From Aphrocallistes beatrix (Eukaryota > Porifera > Hexactinellida > Sceptrulophora > Aphrocallistidae), in contig OY725490.1 in assembly GCA_963281255.1 (NCBI GenBank), forward strand, positions 2,418,001-2,482,000: 64,000 bases of DNA, read 5' to 3'. The translations under genes and the position numbers were made by a program. Shown piece by piece: positions 13,101-23,048 of this stretch (within the stretch, counting starts at the first letter, position 1; each line of letters opens with the position of its first letter). Under the pieces are notes generated by a model, which was not told the origin of the DNA, ran no database searches, and worked only from the letters and a program-made list of their open reading frames with translations.

Positions 13101-16100
13101 AATAGCACACGTATGTAGTTCTAAACAAGAAGTGGCCGTTATAGACAGTTTTAGGGCCCGAAAGGTACCGAAAAAGGATTTCCGCTGGCCACATTGAACA
13201 GGTAACCGTTATACACAGGTTAACAGGTTCAATTATAAGAAATCAGACCGGACTGTTCTTAGGTGACTGTTATATAGACATGGTCACTAGAGCAAGTCCC
13301 ACCGTATTAATATTAAATATTTCGAGATAAGTTTTTTTTGTCTCTATAATGTATTTATAATTTGTGAACATTCAACCAACGAAATTTTTATAATTAAACA
13401 TTTTTTTAGAAAATGACAATCAAGTACAACCTTATGAGCTACCTGAAACTTCTTCATCTTCAATTCCTACACTTCCAACTATGTCAATACTAGAAGGAAC
13501 AGTCATACCATCATCAACCTCTACACTGCCAATTTTGACTCCTACACTATCAACTACACCATCAACTACACCATCACTTACACTATCAACTACACTATCA
13601 ACTACACTATCAACTACACTATCAACTACACTATCACCTACACTATCACCTACACTATCAACTACACCATCAACTACACTATCAACTACACTATCAACTA
13701 CACTATCACCTACACTATCAACTACACTATCAACTACACTATCAACTACACTATCAACTACACTATCACCTACACTATCAACTACACTATCAACTACACC
13801 ATCAACTACACTATCAACTACACTATCAACTACACTATCACCTACACTATCAACTACACTATCAACTACACTATCAACTACACTATCAACTACACTTTCA
13901 ACTACACTATCACCTACACTATCACCTACACTATCAACTACACCATCAACTACACTATCACCTACACTATCAACTACACCATCAACTACACTATCAACTA
14001 CACTATCAACTACACTATCACCTACACTATCAACTACACTATCAACTACACTATCAACTACACTATCAACTACACTATCACCACCAACAGGTATTTAGTA
14101 TAATTTTAGTAAATAATAATATTATACTTTAGAAATACAAGCACACTTCGCTTGCTTGGCTAAATACAATCAAAATGAATATGTAATGGTGGATAGCTCA
14201 TCTAGCTCTCGAGTCATTACAATCATTAGCTCAATGTTATAAGCGAAATGGTTTGAAACAAATCCAAATATAATACTAAATCCAAGTCGTTTTTTGTCAC
14301 TTTTAGGTTTGTAATGCATCTATTTCGCTCATTTTCTGACTTTTGGATAAAATGTGGCCAACCAGATAATTTTAAAATTAGTTTTTAGTTCAAGTCAGAT
14401 CAAGTTAAGACACAACATTAGAACGAAATGCAAATTGTGTCCAGAAAACCGATATTTCACCCCCAATTGAAGAGGTTAATTTGAATGGTAAAATAATTTA
14501 TGAAATGTGTATGTCCCTCATTCCCCAATTCTCCACTTATACGTAGAGGTCCATTTGTATGTAAACGAGTAAATATGGCATAAATTTGTCCCACATAAAG
14601 AGGTTCTCCAAATATAAGGACTCCACTTATGGAGGTTCTACTGTAATTGCTATTAAGTTATCTAAGAAATAGAAAAGAGGGAAAAGGACTTTTCTAATGC
14701 TCCAAAGAACAAAGTAATTTCCGCTGTACAGATCTTGGATATTAGTTTTCATTGACTGATGGTCTTAATCGTTCATCCAAATTATTTCAATATTTCTTTT
14801 GGCTCACTTATGAGTATATATGAATCTTAAATATCAAAATTTAATGATTTAGTGCAGCGATTATTCATATTTTCACACCCTTCCTCGAAACGTGACAGAA
14901 GGTGCTGATAAATTGATTAAACACTAAAACTGAAGTGTATGAGAGTGTAAATTTTTTAGAATTTGCATTAATTAGTATTTAAATTCTACATTTCTGATCT
15001 ACAGTTTCGAATTGTATGTTTATGCAAGCAAGCAAAATTGCTTGCATAAAATATGAAAATCAAACAAATTTCTACCTGTACAACGTTTTTCAATATGCAA
15101 TCTATGTTAAATTTTAGTTCAATTAAATTATGCCAGTCATAACATGCTACTATATATACAAGTAGATAGATAGATATACAGTAGAACTCGGTTAGTACGT
15201 ACTCGGATAGTACGTACTAATGATTCCTCCCCGAAGGGGTACGTCTTATCCCAGTTCCACTGTATTGTGTATTTTGTTACAATTCTAGATATGAACAAGA
15301 CTGATAAAGCTGCAAATATGCTAGTTCTCTCGCTAAATGCAATAAAGGCAATTAAAACAAATTTTCAGGTTAGTTACGAGTAATCCATATATGTTACTAT
15401 ATAAAGGACCTTTCAATAAAGAATCAAAATATATTGTAGAGTGAATAAGATAATTATTGTACTGAGGTACGTAGACTTCATAGATTTTCACAGCACTTCG
15501 TTCAATTTAGAACAAGATAATAGTATTATCGCTTTATAACTGGCTCATTTTTCTATCAGGAGGAAATCAAGCTCAAATATTTGTAGTAAAGCTCAACAAG
15601 TTATTATAGAATGTTGTAACAGCTTCAAGCTTTTTTAAAGTGATATTGCAACTGTTCAAAATAAACCAAAATCGCTTGCATTTAAACCATTATGGTCAAT
15701 TTGAGGAATTGTTAACTTATTTTTCAATTTAACAAGAAGAATCGGTCTAATAGAGAATTATATACTCTTTTATTTCGAGCAAATTATAAAAGGCGTTTGC
15801 TGAATTGAAGTTACGTAATAAATATATTTTATACATCAATGGATTGAATAACATAATTATTTTGATTGTGATTGTTTTCGGATGTTACATTTTAATTATT
15901 CGTTTTATTTTTGTAAGAGTAATTATATTTAATATTATAGTCAGATATCGACCAAAAACTGACAAACTTTGCAAGAACTATTTCAATGAATCTAACATTT
16001 CTAAACAACACTCCATTAGTAACTGAATTCCCAGATAGTGGATTATGTAAGTTGAGCTTATAATATATCTATTCAGTATAGCTTATAGTGTTTAATGAGA

Positions 16101-19100
16101 ATAATTAGTTTATTTGGTGTATTACAAGCACACTTCGTTTGCTTGAGCTGCGCAATTAGCAGCATTTTCTTTTAAAATTTGAATTAAATTTTTCATCAAA
16201 TAGCTTAAGCAAGTTAAGTACATACATTTGTATATCTGCTGAAAGAAAATAGAATTCACCGTCCAATAGTACTACCTAGTATACTAGTACAGTACACCCT
16301 CGGTAATCTGTAAACATTGTTTATGTATAGTGGCAACTGCATTACAAAATATTCGGGTATTTTTGTCGCCTAGGCTATGAAATCAGTTGGACAAAAAAAC
16401 CCGACTTCGAACTGAAGGAAAATATTTTATTTAATGAGAATTTCAAAATTATAATGTACAATAGAATAGAACAAGGTTAATTGATTAGATCATTTCTGAT
16501 TCTATTATACACTCTAATCCTATGCAGATCTAGCAGCATATATAGTGCCTACGGATATGAAGACAGTAGTGAATAGCAGTCGAAACTCAATAACTACACA
16601 ACCAGACTCCTTTCCAGGTAACTTAATTTAGTAACAAAATATATTTTATCTCCATGTAATAATACAGATTGGAATAACTGTATAACAAATCGGATTTAAA
16701 TTATCTGTGTTCGTATTACGAAGTTCTACTGATATGTTTTCAATTTATATATCAGGTCAAATCATTTTGTATATTCTTGGACTTGAACCATAATAGTTTA
16801 CCTCTTTTGAGACTAAACTTGTTTATCTCATACCCAGCATCGGCTCCACGTGGGGTTCAGGGGGGTCATGGCTCCCCCAAAAAGTGATAAAGTTGCTTTC
16901 TACTTTTTGTCTGGATTATTATGCAGGAAATGAATTAATAATTAGATAAATTATATCGATTTGAAGTTGGCCCCCTAAATTTAAATCTCTGGAGCCGCTA
17001 CTGCTCATACTATAGTTTCCCAGAAAAATACGTGATCAATGGAGAAAAAATACTATAGGCGACTATTTCAAAATTAGCTGCTATGGTAGAGAGTATGATT
17101 GTTAGACGACTTAAAAATCAAATTCAGAAGACTTGGAATGCAATATTTACAGGGTGACAAATAAGTTCTGTTACCAGCTTGATTATTAGTACACTCGAAC
17201 CTCTCTTATCCGGACCTCCGATATCCGGGCACCTCTCTCAATCGGGCAGCCCTTTCGACATTTAGTCAATATGCATTGTCCTATTTTCAAGTCAATTATT
17301 AACCACAATTCCAGCAATCATTATCATGTAATATTATTTAATGAACTGATAATGAATTTGGAAGATAATTGCGACATCTAATATATTCAGGGGTAAATAC
17401 TGCTTAAAATGTATTAATCAATCGCAATGGAATAGTTTCTTTTCCTTTATAGAATATCTATTTTACAATCACCTCTCTTATCCGGAACTCAAATTTTGAT
17501 AACCTCTAAGTTCCGGGCACTAGATATTGTTTAAACTCACCCATTATACAAATTGACAGTTTTAACAATATAAAAAAAAGAGTTACGGGCACCTCTCTTA
17601 TCCGGACCTCCGATATCCGGGCACCCTCCGGTCCGGCACTGCCCAGATAATAGAGGTTCGAGTGTAGTTATGAAATTTCTCTTACTCAAACAAACTTAGT
17701 TATTATGGTGTTTAGATATTGTAATTAGAATATTTTCAATGATGTTAAAATATTTTTCGAGTATAAGACTTAGAACTGTGTTTTGTAGGGTGATTTTTGT
17801 GAAAAAAAAATTTGTCCTGATTCACAGCCAAAACCGCGAGTCAGGGTCCACTGCTTTTAAAATTAACTTTCCAGAGTCTTCAAATTCTAGGAAAATTAAC
17901 TCACACATTTTTCTCAAACACTCTAAATTTGAACCAGTTGGATCAGAGTTTTTTCTGATGTGAAAAAAGTGTTATTTTGGATATTTTGCAAAATGTACCT
18001 AATTTGAATTGTGAATGAATAACTTTTCCTCACTTCTGATAATGAATTCATTGGATTAGTGAAATATTTCCATGGTGATTGAAAAGTATCTGGTGCTAAA
18101 TCGTCACATGGAACCTCGATTATGAAGACATCTTTTACAGAAGCATTGGGCCCCTGATTCGCGATTTTGGCTGTGAGTCAGGACACATTTTTTCTTCAAA
18201 AAAATCACCTTCCAAAACACAGTTCTAAGTATAAGACTCGAAAAATATTTTAACATCACTGAAAATATTCGATTCACAATTTCTAAAGACCATAATAACT
18301 AAGATTGTTTGAATAGAAGAAATTTTATACCTAATCAAGCTTGTAACAGAACTTATGTCACCCTGTATGTAACGGTAGAAGTCGGGGGGGAGGGGGTTTC
18401 GTCGTTTTTTGTAGTCTAGGCTATGTAATCAATTGGATAAAAAGGACTTTGGCTGTATTTTGATTTTCTAAGGTATATCGGACACTCTAGAAAATTGAAC
18501 CCTTTTTACTCGAGATAAAGTGATCCAATTAACCGGCGTTAACTGTATTATTATGTTTGTAGAAAACACACTAATTCTAGCCCTAAACATCAACAATAGC
18601 ATCATCGGAGATAATTTAACAAACAATTCATTCAAGTAAGAACTTTTAACATTGTATACCTAATATTAATGGAAACATTACACATCTAACTCATATTTTC
18701 TATCTTTAGTTTAATCAGTGATCTCATTATTATTGAAGCAACCAACGAACTGATAGGGAACCTCACCATAACATTTGCTATTAATAGAACTACAGAGGTT
18801 AGTTTGATGTTCGTTATCGTCTGATTAAATGTAATGTTTGTTATGGTATCAAACATTTTAAAACACAATTAGAACTTTCTTAAAATCTAATCAAATCACA
18901 GAGTTAATCTATATCTCCAAAACTTTAATTAAAAGTCTCTGATCATCACAAAAGCATAAAAAGATACTTTCAAAAAAACTGGTATTCTACCAAATTTTAC
19001 CAGCATAGTTATTAACAGGATCCTTGTTTTCAATTTAGAATACCATCTAGGAAACCTAGTGATTAAGTTTTCACTCTACGTTATAATAGCTATGATATAA

Positions 19101-22100
19101 ATAACTAGAAGTTATTAAAAGTAGTTAGAAATGAGTTTGCGTGCTATTTAAGTAGTGTATTAATCGTTATTATTGTAGGAGAAGAACAGCACTATAGCAT
19201 GTGCTTACTTGGTGGATACAGTGTGAGTTGAGTTAGTATTTGAAAAGTGATATACAAATGCAATAAAGTGTAAGGAAACTATCGATTTGAACAAATTTGA
19301 ATTGAGTATATATGTACCGAGGAAGTGTAAATATTCTGGTGGTTAGAGTTGTAGATTGGTCAATCGAACTGTGCATGTGTTGTTTTGTTTCATCAGAGGA
19401 ACTTATTAGGAGAGAGAGTGACCCTCGATTCCGTGGCCCTTCATTGGTCACGCTCGTTATTAGCACAGATCTATTCGTGCCTCCGAATATCTACCAGTAT
19501 CCCTGCTAGATATGCATAGTACTTCAGAATTCATTGTAATATTCAGGTCTACCAATTTTAAATCAAACAAACCAATCAACATATTTACTGCTATAATGCT
19601 TATTCTGACTGTCTTCATATTCTACTTCAATATTAAATATTTCTTAGGGAAAGCAAATGGCTAACAGATGGAATTGTTACAGATGTCACAGAAAGTGGAG
19701 TAGTCTGTATTACAAGTCATCTCACAACATTTGGAGTTCTTGTCAGATTCTCTCCCACTCCATCGGTTAGCAGTAGTTCATTTTTAGAAGTTTAGACACT
19801 TTACTTTTAATCTAATTCATTGTTCAGGACAAGAGCAATATAATACTGGCTTACATCGGTGTAGTGCTGTGTGGATTATCTCTCCTCGCACTCGTCATAA
19901 GTTTAATTTTGTATCTGCATGTGGGGTAAGTCAATACTAATGGTAATTACACTAACAAATGTATGCAATGAACCATGGATTCATGTGAAATTGGTTTAGG
20001 AAGAAGTTTTTCATGAAAGATGTGAACATAGTACAACTCAACTATGTGATATCACTCATTCTAGCTCTGATAGGATTTCTTATACTGTCCCTTCCTTACT
20101 TCGTACAAATACCATTCGAAATGATTGTAAGTTGAATAGTTCATTTTATATCAAACAAATGCACAAAAATATGCTTGACTACATACTACGTATCTCTATT
20201 ATTAACACTCAATTAATCAAAATGTATACGTACGTAAATACTATTTAATACGAATTGATTGAAAACTTCCAGTTGCAGAAAGCTGAGTTTTGGCACATCG
20301 AGGTATTTTATCACTTGTTAGAGCAGGTTCGGGTCTCAGGTAAAATGTTAACTCCTCACTCCTCCTATCACAGAATTATAACTTCATTGCCACATTTTTC
20401 AAATAAAGAATTTAAGTTTTTCGAGCAAAACATTATTTCTCCTAGAAGTTTGAAATTTAAATCACATGTGCATAATAACAGGCTACTCTTATACGGCTTG
20501 TCACTAACCGCGCGTTTATGACATAAATGTGAAACTAGGGAGACGCTGGATGTAAAGTGATCACGTTCTACAACCATTACTTCTGGCTGTGTGTGTTCAG
20601 TTGGAGTTTCTGTCAAGCATTCAACATAATCTTAGTGCTATTCAGCTATAAGATTCCTAAAAGGAGATACTACGGACTCTTAATGCTGATTGGATGGGGT
20701 AGGTTGGTTAGTAAAGTGATAGAGCCCATGGAATTTAGTTATTCTTCTCAGCATTTCATATTTATTTCACTATTTAACCATTATTAGACTCATTCACATA
20801 TTTCTATATTATTCTCTATCATTTTATTTCTAAAAAAGGCGAAGAAAATCCTGCCATTGTATTTTTGATGGGTCAAATGGCTCATGGACACATGGGTCAT
20901 CAAAAGTGACCCATGAAAACATTCTGTTATGTGAATAGTAAAACTGAAGAAATTTAGCTGATTGTAATTTCGTATGCAAATACTATCTCGGCTTTTATCT
21001 AGGATTTCCTGTTCCAATCGTACTTACAACACTAGGAGTTAGTTTCATGGATTATTACAACATTCAGGAGGAATTGTAAGTGCAAACAATTAGAGTAGAC
21101 TAATAATAAAATTTAATTAATCAGATATAATTACGTATATTGATAAAAGGACATTGCAATATCTTTCAAATTTGCCTAAAAATTATTGATTTTCACTGAA
21201 TTGATTCAAAATGATTTTAAGAACTTGTTTTTATGTATTTAGATGTTTCTTGAATCCTTTGAATGGGACGATATGGGCATTTTTAGGTCCAGCCTACTTT
21301 ATAATCTTGGTGAGTGTTATGAAGTGATATTTTGAAAATTAAAAATGCAATTATGGAAAGTAATCAATAGATAAACATCGGCATTATGACGTGTATAATC
21401 ATCCTCACACTCTATGTGCAGAGGAACAGGAGGAAGAAGAAGTATATTTGGTGAGATTTATGCATAATTATCTCAAAAAGATCTTCATAATAATGCTAAT
21501 AGATAAAATGTTGAACACGAATATTATAGAAGTACATTAATATAACTTTTGCGGCATGATACGAGTGTGTACTGTGTACAAGTATAACTGTAATTTTAAT
21601 ATCAATAGCGAGAACTGTAACAACTGTGAAGCTAACCTACGTATGAATCTTAATCCTGATAAATCAATTTTCCAATTCTCTTAGGTCACTGATAATTGGA
21701 ACATTGGTCACTGTACCGCTGCTAGGGATTCCCTGGATAGCTGGGATTCTACCTAACATAGCGGGACTAACCAACAATGCAGAATTGGAATGGTTGGAAT
21801 ACATTTTCGTTATTTTAAACGCTTCTCAGGTAACCACAACACTGATACATGATACATTGATTCCTTCAATAACAGCACTTTACAGTGTGAATACTGTCTC
21901 ATGTAGGGAGTGATATTCTTCTTCGTGCACGTAGTCAGGAATGAACAAGTGAGTCTAGTTGTATCCGTACATTTCAAAATTTGGATCCAAATAATTATAT
22001 TTCTAATCTAAAGTATTTATGAAGTCACACAAATTTAGTCAGTAATTATTGCAAATAGTCATTCAAGTCAACTTCACAAAAAATGAGAAACAAATTCGGA

Positions 22101-22735
22101 GCGAGAGAAATGCTTGTATCGTGGTATATTACCTATTAATTCCAACAAATTATTGGTGCAACCATGGCGCTACAAACCCATAGGCGCCTTACCCGAGGGG
22201 GCTCGACCCCCCTCCCCCTGGACCGAAGATGGCCCATAGATGCAATACAATGTTAGGGCTGAGCCCCCTAGAACTCCAAAATTGCCCAGCGATTTCGAAA
22301 AGTTCGGCGCCCCTGTACCAACGTTACCAAAGCCTACGCTGTGTGATCAACTAAATTCGCATAATTGATCAATTGCAATTTAAATCAGGTCAGGACATCT
22401 ATGCATAAATCTCACAGAAAATCGGATATTGACAATGAGCCTGATGACATTCAGCAGAAGAAGCAGGCAAGTAACTAATAATGTATGTTGTCTCTGCTAC
22501 TAAATGGAATTATTTAGTACCAAAATAGTTGTATCGTTATTCTTGAACTCATTATTATCAACATTAACCATGTTAACTGCTATAAATAATCTTATGTATT
22601 TAGAGGGAACAGAATGCTGACAAAGTAGAAGAAGTGGCAGGAAGATACGTGTCTCGGAGGGAAGTTGGTATGGTGGAGATGTGTGAAATCTATACCAACG
22701 AGTTGTATGAGAGTACTTACATGGGAACTTCCTAA
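1873..22735 (+). CDS. Adhesion GPCR-like receptor A with seven C-type-lectin-like modules
   Basis: Exon model (1-based): 1873-1933, 2191-2613, 7459-7815, 8036-8122, 8537-8857, 9409-9804, 10242-10595, 11215-11613, 12317-12628, 13410-14090, 15289-15368, 15941-16046, 16546-16617, 18563-18635, 18710-18797, 19179-19222, 19648-19765, 19828-19925, 20000-20126, 20539-20698, 21003-21075, 21243-21309, 21371-21450, 21685-21829, 21907-21948, 22389-22466, 22604-22735. All junction phases agree and the sum is 1657 codons plus stop. Order: signal peptide, CLECT 1, CLECT 2, short Thr-rich linker, CLECT 3-7, TLST-repeat stalk, GAIN, GPS, seven membrane segments, tail with several tyrosines. All introns are GT-AG except the last, GC-AG. 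Expected at the cell surface, cleaved at the GPS, with the lectin head facing out. The exon 1-2 part may be a separate copy joined to a downstream gene, because a decayed second first exon sits at 7112. Ligand and G-protein partner are unknown. Confidence 0.75.
2191..2613 (+). CDS. Gene A exon 2: C-type lectin domain 1 with Met-Gly insert
   Basis: About 141 residues, phase 1-1. CLECT landmarks: opening cysteines ([11 protein letters not shown]), WDEANTSC in helix 1, FWIGLRR, IWNDG, then paired late cysteines ending in YICQR. The long-loop EPN or QPD calcium/sugar motif is absent, so classical calcium-dependent sugar binding is unlikely. Between IWNDG and the penultimate cysteine lies a run of alternating Met with Gly or Asp (2438-2496), made of ATGGGT/ATGGAT hexamers. 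The paralogous gene B exon lacks this run and has only RGSNSE at that point. Confidence 0.85.
2438..2496 (+). repeat. In-frame ATGGGT/ATGGAT hexanucleotide repeat in a lectin exon
   Basis: About ten hexamers encode Met-Gly/Met-Asp pairs inside the lectin fold, between the WNDG core and the C-terminal disulphide. The unit length keeps the frame open. On the minus strand the same run reads as a spurious Thr-His frame. Confidence 0.9.
3586..4145 (+). repeat. Long copy of the triple-hairpin dispersed repeat, ending in (TA)n
   Basis: Starts AACAAGCGCGCTTCGCG. The head forms three consecutive GC-rich hairpins: AAGCGCG/CGCGCTT; GGCGGACAC/GTGTCCGCC around a TTT loop; and GGAGGC/GCCTGG around CCCTTCGGTC. 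An AT-rich body follows, then CAGTTTCTTCAATCAATTCG and a TA microsatellite (4081-4137). Similar long copies lie at 35934-36475 and, inverted, at 57300-57812. No protein is encoded. Confidence 0.75.
5694..5870 (+). repeat. Partial copy of the triple-hairpin repeat
   Basis: Carries the ACAAGCGCG head, a GGACAC/GTGTCC stem and the following ATTATAATGGAGATAACATC body, then diverges. Mutations weaken the second stem. Confidence 0.7.
7112..7191 (+). pseudogene. Decayed copy of the receptor first exon
   Basis: ATG at 7112 opens a frame ending LIFLSCFFYGKD and then MS-stop. It resembles the gene A exon 1 ending ([11 protein letters not shown]). At the phase-1 donor the expected GTAATG is replaced by ATATGT, so normal splicing to the lectin exon at 7459 appears lost. 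A copy of the gene A upstream region lies about 0.8 kb before it, and no TATA box is seen. It looks like the former start of a gene whose lectin exons were captured by gene A. Confidence 0.6.
7459..7815 (+). CDS. Gene A exon 3: C-type lectin domain 2
   Basis: About 119 residues, phase 1-1. It opens VAGEPCTDFCYSV and continues with YNWDDANAEC, FWIGLREYYEWIDG, KCVRLQGN, EEC and FSLCQRR. It is the same short CLECT form as domain 1, lacking the long-loop sugar motif. An ATTC-repeat tract (7400-7435) lies just before the acceptor. Confidence 0.8.
8036..8122 (+). CDS. Gene A exon 4: short Thr-rich linker
   Basis: 29 residues, phase 1-1. DSTCQCAML is followed by a Thr/Ser/Asn-rich stretch likely to carry O-glycans. 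The acceptor TTTTAG and donor GGTAATT fit the frame. It is probably a flexible spacer between lectin modules 2 and 3. Confidence 0.6.
8537..8857 (+). CDS. Gene A exon 5: C-type lectin domain 3
   Basis: 107 residues, phase 1-1: ESCPDYYYKVSND, SWEEASATC, SLALSNILNDFSTAL, RFWIGMRGYYIWNDG, GCVDMDKNG, SCNMQQKYICQ. It is closest in pattern to domain 1 and to the single lectins of genes B and C (shared NILNDFST segment). It is a short form without EPN or QPD. Confidence 0.85.
8985..9081. repeat. Short tandem repeat in a gene A intron
   Basis: About four degenerate copies of a unit of roughly 22-24 bases containing CCTATGTAAATAATGAAA, between lectin exons 5 and 6. No function is evident. Confidence 0.8.
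9409..9804 (+). CDS. Gene A exon 6: long-form C-type lectin domain 4 (QPS motif)
   Basis: 132 residues, phase 1-1: VCENTVAYNGFCYEV, SWNVANSTC, NYWIGLRRDG, YSNWDKGQPSEDGDCVVV, SKWITQSC, FLVCERG. This is the only module with a long-loop region resembling a sugar-binding site. It has QPS followed by acidic residues where galactose-type CLECTs have QPD, and WIT where they have WND. Key calcium ligands are therefore only partly kept, and sugar binding is uncertain. Confidence 0.85.
10242..10595 (+). CDS. Gene A exon 7: C-type lectin-like domain 5
   Basis: 118 residues, phase 1-1: VCSDWTVQNGICYRAF, TWNEAEQKC, YLAEIPN, CWIGLTQNNGYSWQIG, then a cysteine-rich end (SCPIQTPPLCGYM, RNCEDELKCYVCMRG). Extra cysteines near the C-terminus differ from the other modules. 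No calcium-site motif is seen. Confidence 0.8.
11215..11613 (+). CDS. Gene A exon 8: divergent lectin-like domain 6
   Basis: 133 residues, phase 1-1, using the CTCTTCTAG acceptor. DGFLYRLFTSSNQSFDLAQMEC aligns with the GFCYRLF...A..C pattern, but the first cysteine is replaced (GFLYRL) and WIGL has become RNIGM. The late cysteines survive (ECLLIHEDG, STCNQNRNVVYICQ). The fold may be kept, but the inner disulphide is changed. Confidence 0.65.
11740..11945. repeat. Dispersed ACGCCTAAAGGAGCGTCTCGC-family repeat
   Basis: Shared blocks are CAGCC(C/T)TC.AGAGATA, AATTTTAATACGCCTAAATCGAT and GCCTAAAGGAGCGTCTCGCG. A second copy is at 54965-55165 and a partial one at 12970-13045. Both ends carry related GAGA.ACGCTCC/GAGACGCTCC motifs in inverted orientation, suggesting a non-autonomous DNA element. 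Confidence 0.55.
12317..12628 (+). CDS. Gene A exon 9: divergent lectin-like domain 7
   Basis: 104 residues, phase 1-1: MVYGNFCYWIV, TIAEQECGM, KLVNITDEA, EYFWISKNGPKCMII, EVDCNGMYSHICVGG. Four CLECT cysteines and FWIS remain. The WNDG segment is missing, so this is a shortened module. The donor G|GTTAG is weaker than the others but keeps phase 1. Confidence 0.65.
12629..13409. other. Intron of gene A with dispersed-repeat fragment
   Basis: 12740-12810 holds two copies of GAGCA(A/G)TGTATGCCCACTTTGG-like sequence. 12970-13045 matches the ACGCCTAAAGGAGCGTCTCGC family also found at 11740-11945 and 54965-55165. No coding exon is seen. Confidence 0.6.
13410..14090 (+). CDS. Gene A exon 10: mucin-like stalk of TLST repeats
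   Basis: 227 residues, phase 1-1. After ENDNQVQPYELPETSSSS comes an almost pure run of the tetrapeptide TLST, with TLSP and TPST variants, encoded by a 12-bp unit (ACTATCAACTAC). Nearly every residue is Thr, Ser, Leu or Pro, so dense O-glycosylation and an extended rod between the lectin head and the GAIN region are expected. The array should be prone to copy-number change. Confidence 0.9.
14091..15288. other. Gene A intron, no exon seen
   Basis: A degraded piece of the triple-hairpin head occurs at 14137-14160. At about 14530-14645 and 15179-15265 are short inverted-repeat stretches with CAGTAGAAC-type ends (pogo-like MITE relics). Otherwise unremarkable AT-rich sequence. Confidence 0.5.
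15179..15265. mobile_element. Short pogo-like MITE
   Basis: Ends are ACAGTAGAACTCGGTTAGTA and, inverted, ACAGTGGAACTGGG. Internal GTACGTACT motifs are repeated. A related element with AGTAGAACTCGG / CCGAGTTCTACT ends lies at 60004-60172. Confidence 0.55.
15289..19222 (+). CDS. Gene A GAIN-region exons
   Basis: Exons 15289-15368 (MNKTDKAANMLVLSLNAIK...), 15941-16046 (SDIDQKLTNFARTISMNLTF...), 16546-16617, 18563-18635 (NTLILALNINNS), 18710-18797 (LISDLIIIEATNELIGNLTI) and 19179-19222 (EKNSTIACAYLVDTV). Phase pattern matches genes B and C exon for exon. The first two are helical, as expected of GAIN subdomain A, and the later ones are beta-rich with N-glycosylation sequons. Identity to B and C is low in the first exons and rises towards the GPS. 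Confidence 0.65.
16835..17003. mobile_element. hAT-type MITE, 169 bp
   Basis: TIRs CAGCATCGGCTCCA and CAGTAGCGGCTCCA (right end, inverted) are flanked by an 8-bp duplication, CTCATACC / CTCATACT (16827-16834, 17004-17011). No coding capacity. Confidence 0.85.
17150..18365. mobile_element. Large foldback element with Tc1/mariner-like ends
   Basis: Ends are CAGGGTGACAAATAAGTTCT and its inverse (AGAACTTATGTCACCCTG), flanked by TA. The arms are hundreds of bases long: 17700-17830 is mirrored by about 18165-18330, including the AAGACT.AGAACTGTGTTTTG and CTGATTC.CAGCCAAAA blocks. The left arm is interrupted by another MITE (17190-17666). No transposase frame. Confidence 0.8.
17190..17666. mobile_element. 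MITE nested in the foldback element
   Basis: TIRs are TACACTCGAACCTCTCTTAT and, inverted, TACACTCGAACCTCTATTAT. Direct internal repeats of GGGCACCTCTCTTATCCGGA occur near both ends. Inserted in the left arm only, so it is younger than the host element. Confidence 0.8.
19648..19765 (+). CDS. Gene A GPS (GPCR proteolysis site) exon
   Basis: Encodes ESKWLTDGIVTDVTE, then [18 protein letters not shown] is the GPS cleavage signature, with the cut expected between L and T. Together with the preceding exon (IACAYL) one Cys-Cys pair and one Trp are kept, whereas many GPS motifs have two pairs. The fragment after the cut would start TTFGVLV, the tethered-agonist position in adhesion GPCRs. Confidence 0.8.
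19828..21948 (+). CDS. Gene A 7TM exons (adhesion GPCR family)
   Basis: TM1 19828-19925 ([20 protein letters not shown]); TM2 20000-20126 ([20 protein letters not shown]); TM3-4 20539-20698 ([26 protein letters not shown]); TM4-loop 21003-21075 ([19 protein letters not shown]); TM5 21243-21309 ([20 protein letters not shown]); 21371-21450 ([20 protein letters not shown]); TM6 21685-21829 ([17 protein letters not shown]); TM7 21907-21948 ([14 protein letters not shown]). G.IWAFLGP in TM5, LLGIPW in TM6 and FFFVH..RNEQV in TM7 match adhesion GPCR hallmarks. Confidence 0.85.
22165..22318. repeat. Dispersed GGCGCC-ended repeat (MITE-like)
   Basis: Left end CATAGGCGCC; right end, inverted, CAGGGGCGCCGAACTTTTCG. 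Interior: GAAGATGGCCCATA.A.GCAA and TTAGGGCTGAGCCCCCT. A second copy is at 61636-61797. No target duplication is obvious here. Confidence 0.65.
22389..22735 (+). CDS. Gene A cytoplasmic tail exons
   Basis: Exon 22389-22466 (VRTSMHKSHRKSDIDNEPDD...) and final exon 22604-22735 ending CEIYTNELYESTYMGTS. The donor of the first is GCAAGT, giving a GC-AG intron; the paralogues have GTAGAG. Four tyrosines are present, including YTN, which fits the Grb2 SH2 pattern Y-x-N. The matching positions in genes B and C are His or missing. Confidence 0.8.
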
Positions 22736-22901
22736 CTCTTTGTTGTTACTAATAAGTAGTTATGTTTGCAATCTTTTGATGAGCAAATTGAGTGATTGTG
22801 TTGAATTAATATTAAATGGTATTGCATGTGTATATGTTTCTCAGTTTATAACTATAACGTGTCAGAGTGTAACTTGATTTATTTTCACCCGATTTTAGAT
22901 T

Positions 22902-23048
22902 CAGTAGAACCTGCATGATCTTCCGTTGTGAAATAGAAAGTGCCGGATTATTAAATCGTTGGATTGTTCAATACACTTTTGCATCATTCAGCCTAATGTA
23001 GAAACAATGTAGGATTATATATGACTCAGGATCATAGGTTCTACTGTA
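22902..23048. mobile_element. Pogo-like MITE
   Basis: Ends CAGTAGAACCTGCATGATC and, inverted, CAGTAGAACCTATGATC. The same element sits in the duplicated segment at about 32139-32280. Confidence 0.6.

Noticed and set aside
17739..17963. 74-codon open frame
   Set aside because: It lies in the arm of a foldback element; the mirrored arm gives no matching protein and no transposase motif is seen.
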